Of a stretch of 64,000 bases of DNA, positions 44,444 through 53,343 are shown one piece after another. The position numbers and the translations under genes are program-made. The notes beneath the pieces are model-generated. The model saw only the letters and a list, made by a program, of their open reading frames with translations. It made no database searches and was not told the DNA's origin. The DNA comes from JAJNPS01 sp031378845 (GTDB taxonomy: Bacteria; Pseudomonadota; Alphaproteobacteria; Rhodobacterales; Rhodobacteraceae), in NCBI GenBank assembly GCA_031378845.1, contig JANNES010000003.1, positions 62,001-126,000 on the forward strand, written 5' to 3'. Positions within the stretch are counted from its first letter, which is position 1. Each line of letters opens with the position of its first letter.

Positions 44444-44659
44444 GGGGCCTCTTGTCGGGTGCGGGCGTCTGCGACTGTCTTGGAACGATGCGGGCTGGGG
44501 GCCGCACCCACCAGCGGCATAATCGAGAAAAATGCGACATAGGACAAGATCGCTTCAGACGAATACCCAAGGCCGCGATGCGACCGATTGGCCCTTTTGC
44601 GCGGGGCGCGCAACGATTACATGGCAAGGTGGGATAAATTGCGGACAAGACCAGTGCAG

Positions 44660-45871
44660 GTGATCGATAATTTGGGCTTTTGGGCAGCGGCGGCAGCGAT
44701 GGCGACGGCTGTTGCGGCGATCCTGATCATGACCCTCCGCCGCGCGCAGCCGGTTGAACCTGCGGCGCGTGCGACACAGCTTTACCGCAATCAGCTGGCC
44801 GAGGTGGACCGGGATGTCGCACGCGGCACGCTGGCGCTGAGTGATGCCGAGCGGCTGCGCACCGAGATCGGCCGCAGACTGCTGGAGGCCGACCGCGCCG
44901 ACAGCCGCGCGCCATCGCCGCAGACATCCGCGTCCGTCGGGGCCGTTGCGGTGGTCATTATGGGCCTCGCGGCCTCGGTCGGGCTATATGCATTGTGGGG
45001 CGCGCCGGGATACCCTGACCTGCCGCTGGCCGCGCGGCTGGCCCAATCGGACGCGGCAATGGCCAACCGCCCGGATCAAGCCAAGGCCGTGTCCGAAGCA
45101 CCGCCAGCGCCGCCAACCCCTGCCCCCGATGCCGCCTTTCTGGAGTTGATGGACAAGCTGCGCGCGACCCTTGCCACGCGGCCAAATGACGTGACCGGGC
45201 TGGCATTGCTGGCGCGGAACGAGGCGGGTCTGGGCAACCTTGCCGCCGCCGAGGCCGCGCAACGCCGGCTGATCAAGGCCAAGGCCGACACCGCCAGCGC
45301 GGACGATCATGCCGGTCTGGCCGAGGTCATGATCCGCGCGGCTGGCGGCTATGTGTCGCCCGAGGCCGAAGCCGAACTTGTGCGGGCTTTGGCGCGGGAT
45401 CCGAAAAACGGCGCCGCGCGGTACTTTTCGGGGCTGATGTTCGCGCAAGGCGGGCGATATGACCGCGCCTTTGCACTGTGGCGGGCGCTGATCGACGAAG
45501 GGCCTGCGAATGCGCCGTGGATCGCACCGATCCGCGCGCAAATCGCCGAGGTGGCTTATGGTGCCGGCGTCAGCTACGACCTTCCGCCGGAGCAAGGTCC
45601 CGGCGCGGATGACATTGCCGCCGCTGCCGAAATGACGCCGCAGGAACGCCAGACGATGATCGAAGGGATGGTCAGCCAGCTGTCGGACCGATTGGCCAGC
45701 GACGGCGGACCGGCAGAGGACTGGGCCAAGCTGATCCGCGCCTTGGGCGTCTTGAAACGCACCGATGACGCCAAGGCGATCTATTCCGAGGCGCAGACCC
45801 GGTTTGCGGGCGACGGTGCGGCCCTGTCGTTTCTGTCCGAAGCGGCGTTGGACGCGGGCATCTCCCCATGA
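44660..45871 (+). CDS. ccmI: Cytochrome c biogenesis protein CcmI
   Basis: The protein (403 residues from the GTG at 44660) has two N-terminal membrane helices (GFWAAAAAMATAVAAILIMT and the one near VGAVAVVIMGLAASVGLYAL) separated by a cytosolic loop with the CcmI signature YRNQLAEVDRDVARGTL and a leucine-rich EAERL-type helix, then periplasmic TPR repeats. CcmI binds apocytochromes for heme ligation. The start is uncertain: 44588, 44621 and 44660 are all possible and none has a strong ribosome binding site; I prefer 44660 because the helix then begins at once, as in relatives. The other ccm genes are 22 kb away. Confidence 0.85.
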   Translation: MIDNLGFWAAAAAMATAVAAILIMTLRRAQPVEPAARATQLYRNQLAEVDRDVARGTLALSDAERLRTEIGRRLLEADRADSRAPSPQTSASVGAVAVVIMGLAASVGLYALWGAPGYPDLPLAARLAQSDAAMANRPDQAKAVSEAPPAPPTPAPDAAFLELMDKLRATLATRPNDVTGLALLARNEAGLGNLAAAEAAQRRLIKAKADTASADDHAGLAEVMIRAAGGYVSPEAEAELVRALARDPKNGAARYFSGLMFAQGGRYDRAFALWRALIDEGPANAPWIAPIRAQIAEVAYGAGVSYDLPPEQGPGADDIAAAAEMTPQERQTMIEGMVSQLSDRLASDGGPAEDWAKLIRALGVLKRTDDAKAIYSEAQTRFAGDGAALSFLSEAALDAGISP

Positions 45872-45878
45872 CCCGCCG

Positions 45879-46367
45879 ATGATCTATCCTGACATCATCG
45901 CCTTTGCCGCCGGTCTTGCGCCGAACCGCGCGATTGCGGGGCTGGACCTTGGCGACAAGACCATTGGCGTGGCGATCTCTGACCTGCGCCGGTCAGTCGC
46001 CACCCCGGTCGAGGTGATCCGGCGCGTCAAGTTCACCCAAGATGCCACGCGGCTTTTGGCGTTGCTGACCGCACGGGGGGCGCAGGGCATCGTGCTGGGC
46101 CTGCCCCTGAATATGGACGGAAGTGCCGGCCCGCGCGCCCAATCCACCGAAGCCTTTGCGCGCAACCTGGAGCGTCTGACGCCGTTGCCGATCACCTTTT
46201 GGGACGAACGGTTGTCCACGGTCGCTGCGGAACGCGCGCTGCTGGAGGCGGACGCGTCGCGCAAACGCCGGGCGGCGGTGATTGATCAGGTCGCGGCGGG
46301 GTACATCTTGCAAGGGGCGCTGGACCGGATGGGACATCTGACGCGACAACAAGGCGCGGACCAATGA
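45879..46367 (+). CDS. ruvX: Holliday junction resolvase-like RuvX/YqgF
   Basis: The 162-residue RNase H-like protein has AGLDLGDKTIGVAISD, GIVLGLPLNMDGSAGPRAQ, FWDERLSTVAAE and a C-terminal AAVIDQVAAGYILQGALD, with acidic residues at the usual positions. The family acts in 16S rRNA 5' processing and resembles Holliday-junction resolvases. It starts 7 bases after ccmI and overlaps the next gene by 4 bases. Confidence 0.92.
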   Translation: MIYPDIIAFAAGLAPNRAIAGLDLGDKTIGVAISDLRRSVATPVEVIRRVKFTQDATRLLALLTARGAQGIVLGLPLNMDGSAGPRAQSTEAFARNLERLTPLPITFWDERLSTVAAERALLEADASRKRRAAVIDQVAAGYILQGALDRMGHLTRQQGADQ

Positions 46368-46750
46368 TGCGGTGGGGGACGCTTGGTCTGGCGCTGATGC
46401 CGGGGGCTGTCTGGGCCGAAGGCGCACCTGCCGCGTTCTATGTCGGACTTTACCGCGTGATCGGGGTGGATGGCGCGGGTCCGGTCGACACGTTCTTGCG
46501 CATCGACGTAAAAGGCGAGGATCTGATCGTGACGACATGCGGGGCAACGGGCACGATGGTCCTGCCATCGGTTGCGGGCGATGAGCATTACATTTCGGTT
46601 GTCATCGACGGGCGGTCACTGACATGCGATCCGTTCAGCACCTATGACAACTATCCCCTTCTGGCCTGCTATGATGATGCCGACACCGAAGCGCGGCTGA
46701 CGCTGTGGCCCGCGGATGATTTTGCAGAGCCGCTGCCCTGTGGAAATTGA
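46364..46750 (+). CDS. Small secreted protein of unknown function
   Basis: The 128-residue protein begins with a signal peptide (MMRWGTLGLALMPGAVWAEG, cleavage after VWA) and has three to four cysteines (VTTCGATG, LTCDPF, LLACYDD, PLPCGN) that probably form periplasmic disulfides. It overlaps ruvX by 4 bases. I recognise no family. Confidence 0.72.
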   Translation: MMRWGTLGLALMPGAVWAEGAPAAFYVGLYRVIGVDGAGPVDTFLRIDVKGEDLIVTTCGATGTMVLPSVAGDEHYISVVIDGRSLTCDPFSTYDNYPLLACYDDADTEARLTLWPADDFAEPLPCGN

Positions 46751-46935
46751 TCGGCGGTGCCCCGCGCCTGCCAGCGCCACGGTGCCCGATTGTGGTCGCC
46801 GGTCAGCGCCCGATCTTTGCCCAGTCCGCGGCGAATTCGTCGTCAAATGGTCGCAAAGTGGCCTTGGAACAGCGCGTTACCCGATATATTTGGCAACATG
46901 TTTTGCCGGGCAGCCGATGATGGGGTGGCCGTCGC

Positions 46936-47187
46936 ATGAAGGATGAGGCCAAAGACGTGAAGCACGAGGTGTGGATGCGCGACGAAGTACAATCGCCTTG
47001 CATCAAGCTTTGCGTGGTGCATCCCGAGGAACGCATCTGCGTCGGCTGCTACCGCACAATCGACGAGATCGGCACCTGGTCGCGCCTTACCCCGGCCGAA
47101 CGGGCCGTGATAATGGACGACCTGCCTGCCCGCGCGCCGCGTCTGCGCCAGCGCCGTGGTGGCCGGATGGGGCGTCTGGACCGCTGA
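46936..47187 (+). CDS. DUF1289 domain protein
   Basis: The 83-residue protein has the DUF1289 cysteine pattern SPCIKLCVVHPEERICVGCY followed by RTIDEIGTWSRLTPAERAVI, then an Arg-rich tail. Four conserved cysteines suggest metal or Fe-S binding, but the function is unknown. It is preceded by an 185-base gap with no other gene and is convergent with the oxygenase-like gene. Confidence 0.85.
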   Translation: MKDEAKDVKHEVWMRDEVQSPCIKLCVVHPEERICVGCYRTIDEIGTWSRLTPAERAVIMDDLPARAPRLRQRRGGRMGRLDR

Positions 47188-47255
47188 CCCCCCCGGCACC
47201 GGGCATGACGGCGAACGCGCAAACCTGCCAGACAAGCGCGCACCGTCGGGCGGTG

Positions 47256-48011
47256 TCAGATCAGCGTCATCCATTCTGCGACAGAGGTGCAGAGCGGGCG
47301 GAAATAGGCAATGATGCGGTCGTCGTGACCCTCCACCGGAATGGTTGCACCCCAAGGCGCAACCCCGTGGATCGTCATCGGATGCAACAGGGTCGCCTCG
47401 CCGGGGCGCACGTAAACCTCGATCCGGCGGCAATGCTCAAAGACATGACGTCGCGCAGCCTGATAGGCCTCGGTCACATCGACATCGCCCCACATGTCCG
47501 GCGGATGGCCGACATAGGCACGCGCAAGCGCCTTGTGGATGATCGGAGCCGAGCCATCCCAGACCACCAGAGGCGAGGCGCCCGCCCCGCAATCGGTCAA
47601 GGGCAACCCGAGGACCCAGACGTGCGGTTCGCGCATCATGCGCCGGCGTGCCGGTCCAACCGCCAAGAGCCCGTCCAAATGGGCCGCATCGCGGTCGTGG
47701 CGAAACCGAAACGCCGCGTCGCTTTCGCCGCGCTCGCGTTTTGGGTACCCCGCGCGGATGGTCGACAGCTGTGCGGTATGCAGCGGGACCGGCGACAGCG
47801 GCAGGGCGGACCACGGAAAAGCAGTCCTTGCAACATCGCCCGAAATCTCGTTCGCCAGAGCGTCAAGGCCGACGAACCATGTGCCCCCCGACCGCCAGGC
47901 GATCTTGGAGGTTGCAATCACCTCGCGTGCCAGCGGCAAGGCCGCCGCGACCCAGGCCAGAATCTCCAGATCCGGTCCGACGACTTTCCAGCCAAGCCCC
48001 TCTCTTACCAT
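47256..48011 (-). CDS. Phytanoyl-CoA dioxygenase-like (2OG-Fe(II)) protein, uncertain
   Basis: The 251-residue protein begins MVREGLGWKVVGPDLEILAW. The C-terminal region GEATLLHPMTIHGVAPWG followed by a distal Arg in DDRIIAYFRPL resembles the distal His and 2-oxoglutarate-binding Arg of PhyH-type oxygenases, but a clear HxD motif is not obvious (HKALARAYVGHPPDMWGDVD is the best candidate region). The start overlaps the stop of the TauE-like gene by 7 bases. Function is therefore tentative. Confidence 0.5.
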   Translation of the reverse strand: MVREGLGWKVVGPDLEILAWVAAALPLAREVIATSKIAWRSGGTWFVGLDALANEISGDVARTAFPWSALPLSPVPLHTAQLSTIRAGYPKRERGESDAAFRFRHDRDAAHLDGLLAVGPARRRMMREPHVWVLGLPLTDCGAGASPLVVWDGSAPIIHKALARAYVGHPPDMWGDVDVTEAYQAARRHVFEHCRRIEVYVRPGEATLLHPMTIHGVAPWGATIPVEGHDDRIIAYFRPLCTSVAEWMTLI

Positions 48012-48844
48012 CCGATCACCTTGCGCAGCATGTTCAACGCCACCAGAGTGATGAAGATCGCGAACGCGCGCTTTAACGGCCGCGCGTCCATCGCATGTGC
48101 CAGACGGACGCCCAAGGGTGTGGTGATCAGCGTCATCGCGATGATGACGAGAAACGCGGGCAGGTTCACCGCACCGATGGACCAAGGCGGGGCATGGTCG
48201 ATGCGCAAGGTCAAAAACCCCAAGGCTGCAGGCACGGCGATAACAATGCCAAAGCCCGAAGCGGTGGCGACGGCGCGGTGGATCGGCAGGGAATAAAGCG
48301 ACATCATCGGCACACCGAAGGTGCCGCCGCCGATCCCCATCAACGACGAAAAGAACCCGAGCGCCCCGCCAAGGCCGATCCGTGTGACGCCGCCGGGCAT
48401 CGATTTGCCAAGCCGCCACTCGTCACGCCCGAACGCCATGTAAAGTCCCGCAATCAACGCCAGCACGCCAAAGATTGCCTGCAATGCCGTGGACTTCAGT
48501 GCCGCCGCCAACAAGAACCCAGCTACCGCGCCTGTCGCGACATAGGGACCCCAGGCGCGCAGGATCGCCCAGTCGACAGCTGCCTTGCGGTGATGCGCAA
48601 GTGCCGAGCGCGCCGAGGTCACGATAATGGTGGCAAGCGACGTGCCAAGACAGATCTGCATCAGTTGATCGCCGCCATAACCAAGATGATCGAAGGCATA
48701 AAAGAATGCGGGCACCAAAACGATGCCGCCCCCGACCCCCAAAAGACCGGCAATGACACCCGCAAAGGCACCGATCGCCATCAGCAGGACCAGCATCGGC
48801 AAAAGCGTGGAAATCTCGGGCAAGAACCAATCCTTTGGTAGCAT
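48005..48844 (-). CDS. TauE/SafE family anion permease
   Basis: The 279-residue protein has eight to nine hydrophobic helices and the repeated family motif GVIAGLLGVGGGIVLVPAFF in the first half and FFSSLMGIGGGTFGVPMM in the second. Members export sulfite, sulfoacetate or related organosulfonates. The ATG at 48844 is preceded by AGGGTGG. It is coupled (7-base overlap) to the oxygenase-like gene; whether both act on a common substrate is unknown. Confidence 0.87.
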   Translation of the reverse strand: MLPKDWFLPEISTLLPMLVLLMAIGAFAGVIAGLLGVGGGIVLVPAFFYAFDHLGYGGDQLMQICLGTSLATIIVTSARSALAHHRKAAVDWAILRAWGPYVATGAVAGFLLAAALKSTALQAIFGVLALIAGLYMAFGRDEWRLGKSMPGGVTRIGLGGALGFFSSLMGIGGGTFGVPMMSLYSLPIHRAVATASGFGIVIAVPAALGFLTLRIDHAPPWSIGAVNLPAFLVIIAMTLITTPLGVRLAHAMDARPLKRAFAIFITLVALNMLRKVIGW

Positions 48845-48979
48845 CGGGGCCACCCTAGCGGGCGATGCGTCATGCGGCCAGTGCATGGCGGATATTTTCT
48901 GGCCGATGCTCTTTCCATTGTCAAAAAAGCCGCGTAGCCATCCACCCTTAAACGAAAAAAATTGGCACAAAGGTCGATC

Positions 48980-50173
48980 ATGGCACGTACCCTTTCTTTG
49001 ACAGCCTATTCCGTCATCCTTGGACTGGTGGCCGCTGTCGGCCCCTTTGCCATCGACATGTACCTGCCTGCGATGCCCGCCATCGGGGCGGAGTTCGGGG
49101 CCTCGATGCAGTCGGTGCAATGGACCATCGTGGCTTATTTCATTGCGTTTGGTCTGGCGCAGATGGTTTACGGGCCATGGGCCGACAATTCCGGACGCAA
49201 GCCGCCGATGTATACCGGGCTGGCCCTTTTCATGGCTGGCACGGTCTTTTGCGCAATGGCCCCGAGCATCGGCTGGCTGATCCTTGGCCGCCTGATCCAG
49301 GGATTGGGCGGGGCTGCCAACATGGTCGTGCTGCGTGCCGTGATCCGCGACCTTGCCACGGGGCATTCGGCCACGCGGATGATGTCGACGATCATGATCG
49401 TGATCGCGGTGTCACCCTTGCTGGCGCCGCTGTCGGGATCAGCGCTGCTAACCTTTGGCAGCTGGCGCCTGATCTTCTGGGCCCTGTTGGTCGCGGCGGC
49501 GTTGAGCTTCTTTCTGATCCACTATGCGCTGCCCGAAACCTTGACCGAGGCGAACCGGCAAAGATTTGATGGCCCAACGATGCGCGCAGGGATCAAATCG
49601 CTGCTGATGGACCGTCCATTCATGGTGATGACGTTTCTGGCGGGCTTCGCCTTTGCCAGCTTTTTCGTGTTCATCGCCAGCGCATCATTCGTCTACACCG
49701 AGCATTTCGGCCTTAGCCCGACACAGTTCTCGCTGGCCTTCGCGCTCAATGCGATCGGGTTCTTCGCGGCATCGCAGTTCGCAAGCCCATTGGCGCAACG
49801 CATGGGCACGCTGCGGATGATCTACTTGGCCACAGCGGGGTTTGCGGCTGCAACCTTTGTTGGCTTCGGGCTGGGGCTGGCGGGGCTGGCGAGCCTGCCC
49901 GTGACGATGGCGGCCCTCTTCATCGGCAACATGTTTCTGGGGGTGATCCTGCCCACAGCACAGGTGCAGGCGTTGGAAGATCACGGGTCGAACGCAGGCC
50001 TTGCCTCGTCGCTGGGGGGCACGATGCAGATGGTGGCGGCGGGCGTGCTGGTCGCGGCGGCGGGGCCGTTTCTGGACGGCACGGTTGTCCCGATGCAGGG
50101 CGCGATTGCGGTCTGCGGGGCGCTGGCTTTGGGTCTGTCGTTGCTGATCCCGCGTCAGGCGGCTGCGGTTTGA
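48980..50173 (+). CDS. Bcr/CflA family MFS drug exporter
   Basis: The 397-residue protein has 12 membrane helices. GPFAIDMYLPAMPAIGAEFG is the Bcr/CflA/TetA-like helix 1 motif, and YGPWADNSGRKPPMYTGLAL is the MFS loop 2-3 signature A (G-x-x-x-D-x-x-G-R-K). RLIQGLGGAANMVVLRAVIRD is the helix-4 region. It would pump drugs such as bicyclomycin or chloramphenicol, or export metabolites. It overlaps dusA tail to tail by 19 bases. Confidence 0.88.
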   Translation: MARTLSLTAYSVILGLVAAVGPFAIDMYLPAMPAIGAEFGASMQSVQWTIVAYFIAFGLAQMVYGPWADNSGRKPPMYTGLALFMAGTVFCAMAPSIGWLILGRLIQGLGGAANMVVLRAVIRDLATGHSATRMMSTIMIVIAVSPLLAPLSGSALLTFGSWRLIFWALLVAAALSFFLIHYALPETLTEANRQRFDGPTMRAGIKSLLMDRPFMVMTFLAGFAFASFFVFIASASFVYTEHFGLSPTQFSLAFALNAIGFFAASQFASPLAQRMGTLRMIYLATAGFAAATFVGFGLGLAGLASLPVTMAALFIGNMFLGVILPTAQVQALEDHGSNAGLASSLGGTMQMVAAGVLVAAAGPFLDGTVVPMQGAIAVCGALALGLSLLIPRQAAAV

Positions 50174-51135
50174 AGTGCCTCCAGCGCGAGGTCAAGGGTG
50201 TGCAAACCGGCCCCTTCGCGTGAGGCGTTTTCGGACAGGACCCGGCGCCAGCCGCGCGCCCCTGGCCTGCCGGTGAACAGACCAAGCATGTGCCGCGTGA
50301 TGTGATGCAGCCGACCACCCTTGGCCAGATGGTCCGAGATATAGGCGCGCATCGCATCCGCCACGGCAAAGGGATCCGGCGCGAATTCGTCGCCCCACAA
50401 AGCATCCGCGCCGATCAGGATATGTGCCGGGTCGTGATAGGCCGCCCGCCCCACCATGACGCCGTCCAGACCTTGATCCAGATATCCGCGCGCCTGATCG
50501 AGGTTCGAGATGCCGCCGTTGATCGAGATCACCATGTCGGGAAAGGCCGCCTTCATCCGCAACACAAGACCGGGGTCGAGGGGCGGGATCTCGCGGTTCT
50601 CCTTGGGGCTGAGGCCTTGCAGCCAGGCCTTGCGCGCATGCACGATCACCTGCCGGATGCCGGCCCCGCGCATCCGGTCGATAAAGTCGGGCAACACAAC
50701 CTCGGGGTCCTGATCATCGACGCCGATCCGACATTTCACCGTCACAGGCAGGTCGCAGGCCCCTTGCATCGCCGTGACGCATGCGGCGACCAGTTCGGGG
50801 CGCTCCATCAACACAGCCCCAAAACAGCCTGATTGCACACGGTCCGACGGGCATCCGACATTGAGGTTGATCTCGTCATAACCGTAGGGAAGCGCATGGC
50901 GGACAGCCGCCGCCAGTTCGCCCGGAACCGAGCCGCCCAACTGCAAAGCCACCGGACCATCGCCCACATGGCCCAAAAGCCGGTCGCGCGGCCCGTGCAT
51001 GATCGCCTGCGATGTCACCATCTCGGTATAAAGCATCGCCCGCCGGGTCATCTGGCGGTGAAAGTACCTGCAATGGCGGTCTGTCCAATCCATCATCGGG
51101 GCAATGGAAAATCTATGTGATTGATACTCTGTCAT
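50155..51135 (-). CDS. dusA: tRNA-dihydrouridine synthase A, 5' end altered by element insertion
   Basis: The 326-residue enzyme reduces U20/U20a of tRNA using FMN. Motifs are complete: SIAPMMDWTDRHCRYFHR, LQLGGS, INLNVGCPSDRVQSGCFGA with the catalytic Cys, ARKAWLQGLSPKENREIPP, SINGGI and GVMVGRAAYH. The first ten codons (from MTEYQSHR) are AT-rich and unlike the rest, and the ATG at 51135 is preceded by a run of A on the coding strand with no Shine-Dalgarno site. This is the place where dusA-specific integrases insert, so the start and promoter were probably supplied by the element; Met at SIAPM is the next downstream alternative. Confidence 0.92.
   Translation of the reverse strand: MTEYQSHRFSIAPMMDWTDRHCRYFHRQMTRRAMLYTEMVTSQAIMHGPRDRLLGHVGDGPVALQLGGSVPGELAAAVRHALPYGYDEINLNVGCPSDRVQSGCFGAVLMERPELVAACVTAMQGACDLPVTVKCRIGVDDQDPEVVLPDFIDRMRGAGIRQVIVHARKAWLQGLSPKENREIPPLDPGLVLRMKAAFPDMVISINGGISNLDQARGYLDQGLDGVMVGRAAYHDPAHILIGADALWGDEFAPDPFAVADAMRAYISDHLAKGGRLHHITRHMLGLFTGRPGARGWRRVLSENASREGAGLHTLDLALEALQTAAA
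51085..51135. other. Probable attachment junction (attL) inside the 5' end of dusA
   Basis: The conserved dusA coding sequence for APMMDWTDRHCR ends here, the composition becomes AT-rich (an 8-base A run at 51136-51144 on the minus strand), and an integrase remnant begins 100 bases further on. Integration at exactly this part of dusA is known for the DusA-associated integrase family. No second copy was found in direct orientation within the window. Confidence 0.5.
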
Positions 51136-51235
51136 TTTTTTTTAGTCTCAAATCGTTAGCCCACCCGCCTGCCCGCCGTTTGCGCGCTCCGTTTCGCCCC
51201 TTTTTGCCACAGTACGACGACTCACTGCACACGAC

Positions 51236-51659
51236 ATGCCGACCAACGCAAAGCTTCCCTCCGGCTCGTGGCGCGCGCAGGTCCGCCGCAAAGGTCGGTA
51301 CGTCAGCGAGACGCACCTCACGGCGCGATGATGCGCTCCGCTGGTCCCGTTTAGCCGAGCTGTCGGTGGACCGCAACGAAACGCCGGTCAGCGCGCGGAT
51401 CGGTCGGCTGACGAAGTTCGAAGACCTGGTGAAATTGCATATCGAGGATATGACAGCCGTCGGAAAACCGCCGCGCCGTTCCAAGGCCGCGACCTTGGAC
51501 ATGCTGCGTGAACTGGGGGCGATCAAGATCAACGCAGTTGACCGGGAAAGGCCGATCCAGTTCGGACGCGCCCGGTCAGAGGCAGGTGCTGGGCCAGTGA
51601 CCCTCGGGATCGATATCGGGGCAATACGTCCGCTGTCCAAGCTTTTCGGAGGCCCTTAA
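51236..51659 (+). pseudogene. Remnant of a DusA-associated tyrosine integrase
   Basis: The reading starts MPTNAKLPSGSWRAQVRRKG and RYVSETHLTAR then hits TGA; shifting frame by one base at about 51327 continues RRDDALRWSRLAELSVDRNE, LTKFEDLVKLHIEDM and AGAGPVTLGIDIGAIR before ending at 51659. This is the N-terminal arm-binding and core-binding part (about 140 residues) of the integrase family that targets dusA. The catalytic domain with its R-H-R-Y residues is missing, so the gene carries one frameshift and a large 3' deletion and is inactive. It shows that the neighbouring region arrived as an integrative element. Confidence 0.82.
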
Positions 51660-51764
51660 CGCTGAACGGGCTCGGCGCTGAGACGTAGAATTGGGAAAAA
51701 CCACAGGAACCACGCGGCCCAGAACACACGTCTCGCCCGTGCAGACATCGCGGCGGGGACGGTA

Positions 51765-52406
51765 TCACTTTGGCTTGAAGTAGAGCCTTTCGAAAAGAAA
51801 GCCCAATGCGGGAAGGACGATTGAGGCGGAAAAGGCCAGAATGAAACTTCCCTCTGAAACCGCGTAGGCGCCGCATGCCGCATATACGGCCGCGACCCCC
51901 AGATTGGCCATTGAGGTAATACGCAGAAACGGGATGAACGGCATTCTGAGAGCGCCCGCCATCACGGTTGTCGTCTCGGCCAGCACAGGGACGGCGCGGG
52001 TCGATGCCAGAACCATCGACCCACGCGTCTGCAACAACTCCGCAGCCTGACTTTCCTCGGCCTCGCTGACAAAGGGTCGCAAGAGCCAGTGCCCGCAATT
52101 GGCCCCGATCCAATAGCCAAGCATGCAACTCGCGGTTAGTCCTACGCACCCGACCAATGTACCCACGGCAAGACCGAAGAAGGCTCCAGAGGCGACCAGG
52201 ACCAGGCTGGAGGGTACGGGCAACAGGACATCCAGCAGCAGGCAGCCGACAATCGCCACCGCAATCCACGGGCTTGGCGCAGAGCCTGTCAAGGATCGCT
52301 CGATGTAGCCCTCAATCTGCGGTCCTGCCAAAAAGAACGGCAACAGAACGACGAGGATCAGGATCGACAGCGGGAGAAGCCATCGCAGGGTCCATGTCTT
52401 ACTCAT
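51765..52406 (-). CDS. VTT/DedA-like (TVP38/TMEM64 family) membrane protein
   Basis: The 213-residue protein has five to six hydrophobic segments; LLLDVLLPVPSSLVLVASGA and GYWIGANCGHWLLRPF match the VTT (SNARE-associated Golgi) domain, with the family's Arg-Ala-Val-Pro turn in STRAVPVLAETTTVMAGALR. DedA-family proteins are thought to act as lipid flippases or transporters supporting membrane homeostasis. It is on the same strand as the metal operon but 104 bases beyond its last gene, so co-transcription is possible but not certain. Confidence 0.8.
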   Translation of the reverse strand: MSKTWTLRWLLPLSILILVVLLPFFLAGPQIEGYIERSLTGSAPSPWIAVAIVGCLLLDVLLPVPSSLVLVASGAFFGLAVGTLVGCVGLTASCMLGYWIGANCGHWLLRPFVSEAEESQAAELLQTRGSMVLASTRAVPVLAETTTVMAGALRMPFIPFLRITSMANLGVAAVYAACGAYAVSEGSFILAFSASIVLPALGFLFERLYFKPK

Positions 52407-52509
52407 TGCGGGCGCTCATGTGTTGGGATCCCATGGCCAGATTGGCGCGTTCGGCCTGCCTCCGACTTGATCGCTGACGAAACTGGGCACGTCGGTCCTG
52501 CGGGTTCGA

Positions 52510-53343
52510 TCATGATGTGACGAGTGTCCCGATCGGCTCACCTGCAAGCGCCTTGGTCAGGTTGCCAGGCACGAGACCGTTGATGATCCGCACGCTTTTG
52601 GCCAGCTTCGCGCGTCCGAGCAGCGTCAGCAAAACCGTCTCGAATGGAAGCGTCGGAAGGTTCATCCCCGCCAATTCGGCAACGTTGATCTCTGGGATAA
52701 GCTTGGCCCGCTTGGTGGTTTTTGGGTCATCGGTGTAAAGACCGTCCACGTCCTTCAGCAGAGTGATGGAACGCGCCCCGAATACCTCTCCGACGAGGTA
52801 GCTGCCGACATCGCTGCTGTGCGGCGGATCCCTGCCATGCGCTGGGGGATGCTCCCAAAGATCATAGGGCGGGATGCCATTGAAAACAGCGCCACGGGCA
52901 GAGGCGAGGATCGCTGGCAAAAGCTGCACGATGAAAGGAGCCTCGAGATAGACAAAGCCGTTCTTCGCCAACAGGCACGAAACCATATAGGCGTTCTGCG
53001 CTGCCGATTTCGACGACAGGGTTGCAACGGCACCGGTGGGCAGTCCAAGGCCAAGACCGATGGAAATGACATGGCGCGCGCGCACGCCGGGCCCGACACC
53101 GACAACCTGGATATGGTCCTTTTGATTGCGAACGATCTCGCCCATCAGGGGCAGAATGGCATCCTTGCCACGGTCCATGATGGACATGCCGCCGATCTGG
53201 ACGACATTGAGATCTGGAAGAATGGGCTGGATTGGCACCGACGTTCGAGAAATGACGTTCCTGTCCATCAGGGATTCGCGCATCAGGCTTGATGTGACGT
53301 GCTTTTGCCCCTCGTTCGCGATCTTATTTTGTTGGTCATCCAA
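52510..53343 (-). CDS. mosA: Molybdenum storage protein-like subunit (alpha/MosA type)
   Basis: The 277-residue protein has the amino-acid-kinase (UMP kinase-like) fold: VVQIGGMSIMDRGKDAILPL, GVGPGVRARHVISIGLGLGL, DVGSYLVGEVFGARSITLL with LKDVDGLYTDDPK, and INGLVPGNLTKALAGEPIGT at the C-terminus. The N-terminal KHVTSSLMRESLMDRN resembles MosA of Azotobacter. In that protein a hexameric cage stores polyoxomolybdate using ATP. The start is TTG at 53343, overlapping the upstream stop by 8 bases; the MosA-like residues before the first Met support it. Some ligand residues may differ, so the stored metal is open. Confidence 0.8.
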   Translation of the reverse strand: MDDQQNKIANEGQKHVTSSLMRESLMDRNVISRTSVPIQPILPDLNVVQIGGMSIMDRGKDAILPLMGEIVRNQKDHIQVVGVGPGVRARHVISIGLGLGLPTGAVATLSSKSAAQNAYMVSCLLAKNGFVYLEAPFIVQLLPAILASARGAVFNGIPPYDLWEHPPAHGRDPPHSSDVGSYLVGEVFGARSITLLKDVDGLYTDDPKTTKRAKLIPEINVAELAGMNLPTLPFETVLLTLLGRAKLAKSVRIINGLVPGNLTKALAGEPIGTLVTS

